From assembly GCA_014379235.1 (NCBI GenBank), contig JACMMD010000901.1, positions 1 to 5,445 of the forward strand: DNA of 5,445 bases, read 5' to 3'. The position numbers and the translations under genes were made by a program. Position 1 is the stretch's first letter. Each line of letters begins with the position of its first letter. Under the pieces are notes generated by a model. The model was not told where the DNA came from. It was given only the letters and a program-made list of their open reading frames with translations, and did no database searches. This document shows positions 1 to 5,445 of the stretch, in pieces. The stretch comes from Anaerolineae bacterium (GTDB taxonomy: Bacteria > Chloroflexota > Anaerolineae > Aggregatilineales > Phototrophicaceae).

Positions 1-24
1 CAGGGCGGTCATTTGTCCGCCCCG
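1..24 (-). terminator. Candidate operon-end hairpin at window edge
   Basis: GGGCGG at 3-8 and CCGCCC at 17-22 form a perfect GC-rich 6-bp stem with an 8-nt loop. In the minus-strand RNA a G-U pair (23/2) and a C-G pair (24/1) extend it to 8 bp. It lies 21 nt past the stop of the last response regulator, where a terminator for the leftward operon would be expected. Any U-tract would fall outside the window, so an intrinsic terminator cannot be confirmed. Confidence 0.4.
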
Positions 25-45
25 ACGGATAATAGAGTCAAAAAA

Positions 46-435
46 CTAGGCCGTTTCCCAAACGGCATCACCGTTCAATAGGCGTTTGAGTTGTTCGGGG
101 AACTTGTCAGGGTCAATCGGTTTGCCTAAGAAGCTGTCAAATCCGTGCCGCAGCGCGACATTGATCTCGCTGACATGGACGGTATAAGCCACAATTGGCA
201 CAGCGTCAAAACGGCTGTCAGCGCGCAGCAGCGCTAACACTTCATAGCCGCTGCTTCCCGGCATCTCAAGGTCGAGAAAAACGAGGTGGATGTCTGGCAG
301 TACCGTTAATGCGGCCTCAAGCTGTTTGGGGTGCATCACCTGCGTATTGCTCACGTCTTCTTCGGAGAGCAATCGGGCCAGAACACTGACGTTCTTGGCG
401 TTATCGTCGATGATAAGCGCATGAGCTTTGCTCAT
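46..435 (-). CDS. Single-domain response regulator (receiver), third in tandem
   Basis: This 129-residue protein is one receiver (REC) domain with no output domain. It should accept phosphate from a histidine kinase in the cytoplasm and signal by protein contact. The acidic pair is D10-D11, the phosphoacceptor is D55 in VFLDLEMPG with the conserved glycine at the usual +8, the switch threonine is T85 and the conserved lysine is K105 in GKPID. The start is well supported: AAGGAG (plus-strand 442-447) sits 6 nt before the ATG. It is the last gene of the operon, 51 nt after the middle regulator, and a hairpin occupies part of that gap. Its C-terminus (KPID, then FP, then VW) matches the two upstream regulators, which suggests tandem duplication. 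Its partner and target are not visible here. The receiver assignment is certain; pairing with the adjacent kinase is inferred from context. Confidence 0.95.
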   Translation of the reverse strand: MSKAHALIIDDNAKNVSVLARLLSEEDVSNTQVMHPKQLEAALTVLPDIHLVFLDLEMPGSSGYEVLALLRADSRFDAVPIVAYTVHVSEINVALRHGFDSFLGKPIDPDKFPEQLKRLLNGDAVWETA

Positions 436-441
436 GAAAAT

Positions 442-447
442 CTCCTT
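442..447 (-). promoter_or_regulatory. Ribosome binding site of last response regulator
   Basis: The minus strand reads AAGGAG here, 6 nt before the ATG at 435. It is the strongest Shine-Dalgarno match in the operon, which suggests this last gene is efficiently translated on its own rather than only by coupling. Confidence 0.75.
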
Positions 448-467
448 CGTATCGAAATTGCATATAC

Positions 468-488
468 GACGGCCATGATTTGGCCGTC
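468..488 (-). repeat. Intercistronic hairpin overlapping a stop codon
   Basis: GACGGCCA (468-475) and TGGCCGTC (481-488) are perfect 8-bp inverted arms around a 5-nt loop. On the minus-strand transcript the stem includes two bases of the TGA stop (489-487) of the middle response regulator and precedes the last regulator by about 30 nt. No U-tract follows on the transcript (the next bases are GTATATGC), so it is unlikely to be a simple intrinsic terminator. It may stabilise or mark a processing point in the mRNA. Confidence 0.6.
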
Positions 489-909
489 AATCAAAGATAA
501 AGTCACGACCCGCATACCAGATGCGTTCTCCGGCAATGATTTGTAGAACTTGCCGCGGGAAAAGCTCGTCGTCTACAGGCTTGGCGATGAAGCCCGAAAA
601 ACCTTTTTGCTGTGTTTTGGGAATGGCTATCGCCGGGTCTGTGGCCGAGACGGCGATAATCGGCACGTCGTTGTATTCTGGAAGTGTGCGGATTTCGTCG
701 AATATGTCATAGCCGGACATGCCGCTTGGCAGCATCAGGTCTAATATGATGAGATCAGTTTTGCCGAAGGCTTGCAAGCGCCACAGCGCGTCTCGCCCCC
801 AACGATCAAATTCTGCTGTCGCGCCATTGCTAATCAGCGTCATCTGAAATACGACGCGGTTATGGGTGTTGTCTTCGACGATGAAGATGCGCTTTCCGTC
901 GAGAATCAT
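487..909 (-). CDS. Single-domain response regulator (receiver), second in tandem
   Basis: This 140-residue stand-alone receiver domain has the acidic pair E12-D13, phosphoacceptor D57 in IILDLMLPSG, switch serine S88 in IIAVSATD and lysine K110 in FIAKPVDD. The loop after D57 is one residue longer than usual (conserved glycine at +9, not +8). The C-terminal tail extends beyond its siblings to end YAGRDFIFD. An AAGGA ribosome site (plus-strand 916-920) lies 6 nt before the ATG and supports this start. That site sits in the middle of a short perfect inverted repeat (TGAAAA/TTTTCA, 910-924), which could weakly mask it. The gene lies 16 nt after the preceding regulator, so co-transcription is very likely. 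There is no DNA-binding or enzymatic output domain, so the target is unknown. Confidence 0.95.
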   Translation of the reverse strand: MILDGKRIFIVEDNTHNRVVFQMTLISNGATAEFDRWGRDALWRLQAFGKTDLIILDLMLPSGMSGYDIFDEIRTLPEYNDVPIIAVSATDPAIAIPKTQQKGFSGFIAKPVDDELFPRQVLQIIAGERIWYAGRDFIFD

Positions 910-925
910 TGAAAATCCTTTTCAC

Positions 926-1354
926 TCAACCGAGGATACGCCAGATTTCCTCGCGGTTCATGATACGTTGCAGGGTATCGGGAAACGTATCCATATCAAT
1001 CGGTTTGGCGAGGCAGCCATCGAAACCTGCAACGCGAAGCTGCTGTACTTCTTCGTTCATCACGCTGGCGGTGATGGCTACGACCAGTGTATCGCTAAAA
1101 TTCCGCGACTCGCGCAGCATTTGCAGCATCTCGAAACCTGTGTAGGGCTTCAAGTGGATGTCCAGAAAAATCAGATCAGGCTTGGGATCAAGCGCTTCAA
1201 CCCGTTCCATAAAGTCTACACTGTCCTCGAATATGGTGATCTGCGGCACACCAATATCGTTGGCCAGCAGTCGCATCACTTTGCGGCTGTGCGCTTCATC
1301 TTCGACGTACAAGATGACAGGTAGTTCTTGCATAACGTTTTTCACTCCACTCAT
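926..1354 (-). CDS. Single-domain response regulator (receiver), first in tandem
   Basis: This protein of about 142 residues is a lone receiver domain, directly after the kinase. The chosen ATG (1354-1352) overlaps the kinase TGA by one base (TGATG), a usual sign of translational coupling. The alternative ATG at 1333 begins MQELPVILYVEDE, gives 135 residues, matches its siblings' N-termini better and has GGAG 11 nt upstream, so the true start is not settled. Counting from 1354, the acidic pair is E18-D19, the phosphoacceptor D65, the switch threonine T95 and the conserved lysine K117 (AKPID). The loop after D65 is unusual: it reads IHLKPYTG, with lysine where the receiver proline (+4) normally lies and proline at +5. 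It shares the C-terminal FP, L and IW pattern with its two neighbours. Position and coupling make it the best candidate for the kinase's direct partner. Confidence 0.9.
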   Translation of the reverse strand: MSGVKNVMQELPVILYVEDEAHSRKVMRLLANDIGVPQITIFEDSVDFMERVEALDPKPDLIFLDIHLKPYTGFEMLQMLRESRNFSDTLVVAITASVMNEEVQQLRVAGFDGCLAKPIDMDTFPDTLQRIMNREEIWRILG

Positions 1355-3675
1355 CACGTAAGCACTATGGCGGCAAGCTGCGACTCGACTGGCAGCGTGA
1401 AGTAGAAAGTCGCCCCTTTGTGGACTTCGCTTTCCAACCACAGCCGCCCGCCATGTGCTTCGACCAAACTTTTCGAAATCGGCATTCCTAAACCCGTGCC
1501 GCCCGCTTGCCGCAGTCCGGTTGAGGTCTGCTTGAAGGCTTCAAACACCTTCGCCTGATCTTCCAGCGCGATACCCGGCCCCGTATCCTCGACAGCGAAG
1601 AGGATTTCGTCCTCTTGTTGATAGACGCGCAGCTTGATCGTGCCTTCTTCGGTGAATTTACAGGCGTTGCTGATAATGTTCAACAGAACTTGCAGCATAC
1701 GCTGACGATCTCCGCGTATCAGGGGTAGGGTTTCGTCAATCTCCACCTCAAGCCGGACGGGTTTATCTCCGATCAGGCTTTTGCCCGCCGCGACAGCGCG
1801 ATCAATGATGGTCTGTAAGTTGATGTTGTCCTCGATAAACAGATTGAGCGAACCGGCTTCGATCTTCGACATATCCAGCACGTCGTTAATCAGGTTCAGC
1901 AGATGCTTGGCGCTTTCGACCACTTCGTTGAGGGTTTCTTGCTGCTCGGTGTTGACCGGGCCCATCGAGCCTTTAGCCACGAAGCGCGTGAAGTTGATGA
2001 TTGCGTTGAGCGGGGTACGCAGTTCGTGAGACATGCTGGCCAAGAAAGCCGACTTCACCATGTCGGAGCGTTCGGCGGCTTTCTGCGCGGTTTGCACTTC
2101 CTCAAACTGCTGTGCGTTATTGACGGCGATGGCGATCTGTTCCGCCAACGTTTTCATCAAGGGGATGTCTGCGCTCTGGAAGCGGTTGGCTTTAACGTCC
2201 TGCAAATCCAACACGCCTAGCAGTTCGCCCTGATAGATGATCGGCACAGCCAGTTCGGACTTGGTGTCCGGCAGCAGCGGGTTAAAGCTGTGCGTGTTAT
2301 CTTGCGCCGTATCGTTGACCAGCACCGCTTCGAGTTGGCGCGCCGCTTCCGGCACAATGCCCGCCGCGTCGATGTCGAACGATTTTCCGGCTTCGATCAA
2401 ACGCTTGCCGACTTCACTGACACCCTGCTGCAAGGTCAACAACTGTTCCTGCTTATCGTACTGGAAAATCGAAACGTGATAGAAGTTGAAGGCTTCCGCC
2501 GTTAACTGCGTCACGTCGGACAGCAGTTGATTGCGGTCTAGCTGTGTCGTCAACTGCTGCGAAACTTTCGAGGCGACGTTGATGTCGCGCACACGTTCAT
2601 TGACGCGCTCTTCCAGCGTTTGAATGAAATTTTGCAGCCGCGTCGCCATGTCGTTGAACGACTGCGCCAGTGTACCGATCTCGTCACGGCTGCGGACGCT
2701 GGAGCGAGCAGCGAGATCGCCCGCCTGAATGGTTTGCGCGGTTTTCGAGAGTTCTTCAATTGGCGATACCACCTGCCGCACCACCCACGCAACCACCAGC
2801 GCGGCCACGACCAGCGCCGCCAATGTCACGAGGCTTACGTTCGTCAGTGTATCGACAATCGGTTGCAGCGCATCTGCCGTAAGCTGCTGGCTGACCACTG
2901 TAAAATCGACATTGCCCGCCGAAAGCTGTTGGCTGACCAGCACCGAGTTTTCACCACCGAGACCTTGCGTGATGCCGTTCTCAGCAGGGATGGTGAAGGT
3001 GCTGCGGCTGAGAACAATCGACGGATTGGCATGAGCCACGACGATGCCGGAGTCTTCCACCAAAAAGATGGTGAATTTCTCATAGGCAGGTCGGCTTTGA
3101 AGCTCGCTGACCAGATCCCAGATCAAGCGGAAACGAAACTCCGCGATGACCACTGCGCTTATGTCGCCACTCCGCAGGTCGATGTAGGGCACACCGAACG
3201 TCAGGAACGGCTCACCGCTCACCGCGTCATAGCTGATATTGGAAAACTGGACATCTTGCCTTTCGACAACCGCATCGAATACGTCTCGCGTAACGTCGTC
3301 ATTGCTGTTGGGGTTGAGGCGAGTATCGAACCGCGACACGTTGAAGCGTTCGCTGCCATCAGGATTCAAAACGGTGATTTGCTCGTAGGCCCGGCGGTCA
3401 ACCATCAGGTTGTTCAACAGGGTTTCTTGCTGCTGTTCCGGCAGTGCTTCGAACTGAAAGGCTTGATCGAGCAGCTTGAGTTCGTCAACGCGGTCAAAGA
3501 TGGTGTTGTTCATCAGGCTGGCGAAGTGCTGAGTCGCTTCGCTCTGGTCTTGAATAGAATCGGCCACAAGGTCGTTGTAGGTACGCAGCGCAAAAATCAC
3601 GGCGATAATGATGCTGGGTATCAGCACCAGAGCGATAAAAATGACCGTTAGTCGAGTGTTTAGCTTCGTGAACAT
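1354..3675 (-). CDS. Membrane sensor histidine kinase (dCache-like, HAMP, GAF, HisKA, HATPase)
   Basis: This 773-residue kinase should autophosphorylate on histidine and pass phosphate to receivers. Visible order: membrane helix at about 11-30; an extracytoplasmic sensor at about 31-275 of dCache type (patterns such as VLNPDGSERFNVSRFD and FLTFGVPYID); second helix at about 280-300; HAMP at about 300-352 (DEIGTLAQSFNDM); a coiled-coil linker; a GAF-like domain at about 385-525 (SELAVPIIYQGELLGVLDL); HisKA with phosphoacceptor H550 in SHELRTPLN; and HATPase with the N box around N670, DTGPGI (697-702), FEAF (711-714) and GGTGLGM (725-731). All catalytic boxes look intact. There is no receiver or HPt domain, so phosphate probably goes straight to the separate receivers encoded downstream. 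The start is fixed by the first membrane helix, although no good ribosome site is seen. The gene is preceded by a strong hairpin, and its stop overlaps the next gene. The ligand is unknown. Confidence 0.95.
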   Translation of the reverse strand: MFTKLNTRLTVIFIALVLIPSIIIAVIFALRTYNDLVADSIQDQSEATQHFASLMNNTIFDRVDELKLLDQAFQFEALPEQQQETLLNNLMVDRRAYEQITVLNPDGSERFNVSRFDTRLNPNSNDDVTRDVFDAVVERQDVQFSNISYDAVSGEPFLTFGVPYIDLRSGDISAVVIAEFRFRLIWDLVSELQSRPAYEKFTIFLVEDSGIVVAHANPSIVLSRSTFTIPAENGITQGLGGENSVLVSQQLSAGNVDFTVVSQQLTADALQPIVDTLTNVSLVTLAALVVAALVVAWVVRQVVSPIEELSKTAQTIQAGDLAARSSVRSRDEIGTLAQSFNDMATRLQNFIQTLEERVNERVRDINVASKVSQQLTTQLDRNQLLSDVTQLTAEAFNFYHVSIFQYDKQEQLLTLQQGVSEVGKRLIEAGKSFDIDAAGIVPEAARQLEAVLVNDTAQDNTHSFNPLLPDTKSELAVPIIYQGELLGVLDLQDVKANRFQSADIPLMKTLAEQIAIAVNNAQQFEEVQTAQKAAERSDMVKSAFLASMSHELRTPLNAIINFTRFVAKGSMGPVNTEQQETLNEVVESAKHLLNLINDVLDMSKIEAGSLNLFIEDNINLQTIIDRAVAAGKSLIGDKPVRLEVEIDETLPLIRGDRQRMLQVLLNIISNACKFTEEGTIKLRVYQQEDEILFAVEDTGPGIALEDQAKVFEAFKQTSTGLRQAGGTGLGMPISKSLVEAHGGRLWLESEVHKGATFYFTLPVESQLAAIVLT

Positions 3676-3699
3676 CGGTTGGTTTTACCTGTTCTTTAA

Positions 3700-3735
3700 G
3701 GTCAGCACATAGAGGTTTCGCCCCATGCGCTGACC
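3700..3735 (-). repeat. Strong intercistronic hairpin between binding protein and kinase genes
   Basis: GGTCAGCACAT (3700-3710) and ATGCGCTGACC (3725-3735) are inverted arms with one difference that becomes a G-U pair in the minus-strand RNA. Four further pairs (3711-3714 with 3721-3724, two of them G-U) close a CGAAAC loop, giving a stem of about 15 bp. The next transcript bases are TTAAAGAACAGG, so there is no U-tract. Placement just after the binding-protein stop and about 24 nt before the kinase ATG suits an mRNA-stabilising or attenuating element that would make more binding protein than kinase. That role is inferred from its position. Confidence 0.65.
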
Positions 3736-3749
3736 CTATTTAGTCCGGG

Positions 3750-4589
3750 TTATGCTTCTGCGCGAATGATCGTATCGGCGCGGGTCAAGAAATTGTCAGC
3801 AATTTCCACGCCTGCGGCATCAGCCGACTGCAAGTTGATAATGATTGACGACTCACCGAACTGGATCGGAAGCTCGCCGGGATTTGCGCCCTTCAAAACC
3901 TGATCGGCCAGCCCCGCGGCCAACTCGCCATTTCTGACACTATCCGCGCCATAGACGAGGATAAGTCCTTCGCCTGCCGTGCCCGCAGAGGGGATGCCGC
4001 GTTCGGTGGCGGTTTCGACCATCAACGGCACCGATGCTGTCAGGCTGCCTGCGAATGTGAAAATTGCATCGACATCTTCAGGCAGCGCTTCGAGGGCTGC
4101 TTCAACACCGTCGGCATTTTCAAAACGCTCGACCAGCAGTTCAACGCCATGCTCTTCAGCAATGGGTTCGATCTGCGGGATGCCGATCTCGGCGGTGGGG
4201 TAGCCAATCTGCATCGGGATATAAATCTTCTGCGTTTCGGGGAACATTTCGAGCATCAGTTCAATGGCTTGCGGCGCAAGCGGCCCGATGTCTACGCCAG
4301 TAAAGTTGCCGCCGGGTTCAGCGAGACTTTCCGCGTAACCGGACTCTACGGCATAAGTGAAGCGCGCCCCGATTACGGGAATGGTTTCGGTTGCGGCCAG
4401 CGCTTCGGTGGTTTGCCCATTGGTGAAGGTGACGATCATATCGACACCCTGATCGACGAACGATTGAATCGGCGTACCAGCTTCGAGATAGGCGTAGGTG
4501 ATGTTCTCACCTTCGACATAGCCACGCCCGGTCAGCTCGTCCTTAAAGGCGGTGACGATAGGCTGCGGCGGTTCGGCGGGTACGGTCAT
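3750..4589 (-). CDS. ABC_sub_bind-type substrate-binding protein, N-terminally short
   Basis: This 279-residue protein resembles the ABC transporter substrate-binding family PF04392 (COG2984-like). Supporting patterns are AFKDELTGRGYVEGENI (14-30), VDMIVTF (49-55), IPVIGA (70-75), EPGGNFTGVD (91-100), LKGANPGELPI (232-242) and the C-terminal INLQSADAAGVEI (251-263). Such proteins normally bind small ligands outside the membrane. Here no signal peptide or lipobox is seen, and the family's first beta strand is missing too: the protein begins MTVPAEPPQP, roughly where the first ligand loop should be. An in-frame TAA at 4607-4605 blocks any upstream extension, and no other frame upstream encodes a leader. 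The segment between residues 38 and 49 also looks shorter than usual for the family. The ATG has no clear ribosome site. It heads the kinase operon with no permease or ATPase nearby, which suggests a sensory role. A decaying, N-truncated gene is the main alternative. Confidence 0.82.
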   Translation of the reverse strand: MTVPAEPPQPIVTAFKDELTGRGYVEGENITYAYLEAGTPIQSFVDQGVDMIVTFTNGQTTEALAATETIPVIGARFTYAVESGYAESLAEPGGNFTGVDIGPLAPQAIELMLEMFPETQKIYIPMQIGYPTAEIGIPQIEPIAEEHGVELLVERFENADGVEAALEALPEDVDAIFTFAGSLTASVPLMVETATERGIPSAGTAGEGLILVYGADSVRNGELAAGLADQVLKGANPGELPIQFGESSIIINLQSADAAGVEIADNFLTRADTIIRAEA

Positions 4590-4610
4590 GCTTACATTGA
4601 AGCGTTAAGA

Positions 4611-4631
4611 TAGTGTACATAGCTTATACTA
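4611..4631. promoter_or_regulatory. Imperfect 21-bp palindrome, possible operator
   Basis: TAGTGTA (4611-4617) and TATACTA (4625-4631) are inverted arms matching at 6 of 7 positions around a 7-bp centre. Size and symmetry resemble a site for a dimeric regulator. It ends 22 bp before the binding-protein start codon, within the likely promoter or leader of the operon. No regulator gene is present in the window. Confidence 0.35.
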
Positions 4632-4633
4632 AA

Positions 4634-4729
4634 TATATGAAACCGATCATTTGTGCTATTGTAAAAGTCGACAAAGCGGAGGAGTGGTTATTTAAGTTTC
4701 CTAGTTAGAATATGTATGGGTTTCATATA
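4634..4729. repeat. Perfect 11-bp inverted repeat across the divergent promoter region
   Basis: TATATGAAACC at 4634-4644 and GGTTTCATATA at 4719-4729 are exact reverse complements separated by 74 bp. The arms sit one toward each of the two divergent genes: 45 bp before the binding-protein ATG and 33 bp before the dehydrogenase GTG. This placement fits paired half-operators or looped binding by one regulator. The spacing is too large for a simple hairpin terminator. Chance occurrence in AT-rich DNA cannot be excluded. Confidence 0.6.
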
Positions 4730-4761
4730 ACGATAACTCTAGCGCATCACGGCGGGGCAGC

Positions 4762-5445
4762 GTGAAATCAAAATTCATCGTTTTTCCTGAAAAAGAACAA
4801 ATCGCCGTCTGGGATGAAGAAATCGCGCCGCCAGCAGAGGGCGATATTCTGTGCCGGGCGGAGAAGTCGCTGGTCAGCATCGGCACAGAATTGAACTGTT
4901 TGCGCGGAGTGTTCGAGGCGGGCACGAATTGGTCCGATTGGGTCAAGTACCCGTTCCGCCCCGGTTACAGCATAGTCGGGCGTGTGATCGAGGTTGGCAA
5001 AGATGTAAGCGGTGTCAAAGTTGGCGACAGAATCGCCAGCTATGATACGCATCAGCAGTTCTATAACGTGGCGCTGGTGGGACGTAACGTTCCCGAAGGC
5101 ATCGAGGGCTATGTGCTGCCTGATGCCATCAGCAGCGAAGACGGCACATGGCGCAGCCTCGCCGTGACCACGCAGAACGCGCTGCGGCGGGCGGATTTCC
5201 GGTTCGGTGAGACGGCGTGTGTCGTCGGCTTGGGGATTTTAGGACAGTTGGTGACGCAGTATCTCGCGGCGGCGGGAGCGCGCAAAATCATCGTCATCGA
5301 CCCTGTGGCCAGTCGGCTCGAACTGGCCAAACAGCACGGCGCGACTCATACGCTGCAAGTCGATGTGCGAAACGCGGTTGAAGCGATCACTGAGCTAACC
5401 GACGGCTGGCTGTGCGACGTGGTATTCGACGTGACCGGCCATCCC
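4762..5445 (+). CDS. Zinc-ligand-lacking MDR (alcohol dehydrogenase-like) oxidoreductase, partial
   Basis: The first 228 codons of a medium-chain dehydrogenase/reductase; the window ends before the stop. The N-terminal GroES-like catalytic domain spans about 1-145 and the NAD(P)-binding Rossmann fold begins near 150, with GLGILG at 156-161 and D180 ending the second strand, which favours NAD(H). The usual catalytic zinc positions are changed: the Cys of the CGTD-type motif is I40 in SLVSIGTEL, and the GHE motif reads G68-Y69-S70. This resembles the MDR subgroup that includes BchC-like bacteriochlorophyllide dehydrogenases and uncharacterised relatives, so the substrate cannot be named. No in-frame start exists between the TAG at 4702-4704 and the GTG at 4762, which opens MKSKFIVFPEKEQ. 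The ribosome site is weak. It diverges from the sensory operon, so a functional link is possible but unproven. Confidence 0.9.
   Translation, partial: MKSKFIVFPEKEQIAVWDEEIAPPAEGDILCRAEKSLVSIGTELNCLRGVFEAGTNWSDWVKYPFRPGYSIVGRVIEVGKDVSGVKVGDRIASYDTHQQFYNVALVGRNVPEGIEGYVLPDAISSEDGTWRSLAVTTQNALRRADFRFGETACVVGLGILGQLVTQYLAAAGARKIIVIDPVASRLELAKQHGATHTLQVDVRNAVEAITELTDGWLCDVVFDVTGHP

Larger units (their letters stand above)
4590..4761. promoter_or_regulatory. Divergent AT-rich intergenic region with putative promoters
   Basis: These 172 nt separate the leftward operon from the rightward dehydrogenase and are clearly more AT-rich than the flanking genes. All three minus-strand frames are broken by stops. 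Leftward transcription must start here or within the dehydrogenase gene. AT-rich hexamers that could act as -10 elements include TAGAAT (4706-4711) and TATAAC (4726-4731) on the plus strand and TATAAG on the minus strand. None has a convincing -35 partner at 16-18 nt, so no exact promoter is called. Confidence 0.5.

Noticed and set aside
866..1324. Plus-strand open frame of 152 codons
   Set aside because: Antisense to the first and second response regulators, which carry complete receiver motifs; no ribosome site or protein-like pattern.
1355..1441. Longer start for the first response regulator at 1441
   Set aside because: The added residues (rich in Arg, His and Ala) overlap the kinase 3' end in another frame and are not part of a receiver fold; starts at 1354 or 1333 fit the operon and the family.
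2620..3651. Long plus-strand open frame of 343 codons opposite the kinase gene
   Set aside because: It lies wholly antisense to a kinase with intact domains, its translation shows no recognisable fold or motif, and codon bias of the real gene explains the lack of stops.
3700..3735. Intrinsic terminator between binding-protein and kinase genes
   Set aside because: The stem is strong but is followed on the transcript by TTAAAGAACAGG rather than a run of U, so at most partial termination is plausible.
4149..4613. Plus-strand open frame of 154 codons
   Set aside because: Antisense to the binding-protein gene, whose family motifs are clear on the other strand.
4590..4761. Riboswitch or small RNA in the divergent intergenic region
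   Set aside because: No compact multi-stem structure or known conserved core was seen; only the two symmetric repeats stand out.
4762..5445. Assignment of the dehydrogenase as bchC
   Set aside because: The altered zinc motifs recall that subgroup, but no photosynthesis gene is nearby and most members of the subgroup are uncharacterised, so the symbol was withheld.

Overview
The window holds five genes on the minus strand that look like one operon, plus the start of a divergent plus-strand gene cut by the right edge. The many stand-alone receivers, the Cache-HAMP-GAF histidine kinase and the PF04392-type binding protein in moderately GC-rich DNA resemble environmental Chloroflexota (Anaerolineae-like). 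This is an impression from gene style only; there is no rRNA or marker gene to confirm it.

In transcription order (right to left) the operon has: a substrate-binding protein of the ABC_sub_bind type that lacks a visible signal peptide (4589-3750); a 773-residue membrane histidine kinase with an extracytoplasmic dCache-like sensor, HAMP, GAF, HisKA and HATPase domains (3675-1354); and three receiver-only response regulators (1354-926, 909-487, 435-46). Gaps are 74 nt, a 1-nt stop/start overlap, 16 nt and 51 nt. No permease, ATPase or DNA-binding output domain is present, so the likely job is sensing and phosphotransfer rather than import. The inferred chain is ligand or binding protein, then kinase, then three single-domain receivers acting on unknown partners.

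The spaces between genes carry structure. A 15-bp-stem hairpin lies between the binding protein and the kinase. An 8-bp hairpin overlaps the stop codon of the middle regulator. A GC-rich hairpin at the extreme left edge may be the operon terminator.

The 172-nt AT-rich divergent intergenic region (4590-4761) contains a perfect 11-bp inverted repeat with arms 74 nt apart, and a 21-bp imperfect palindrome close to the binding-protein start. Rightward from 4762 runs the first 228 codons of a medium-chain dehydrogenase/reductase whose usual catalytic zinc ligand positions are replaced.

The points most worth a second look are the leaderless, shortened binding protein fronting a membrane kinase, the three tandem paralogous receivers sharing a C-terminal motif, and the symmetric repeats in the divergent promoter region.
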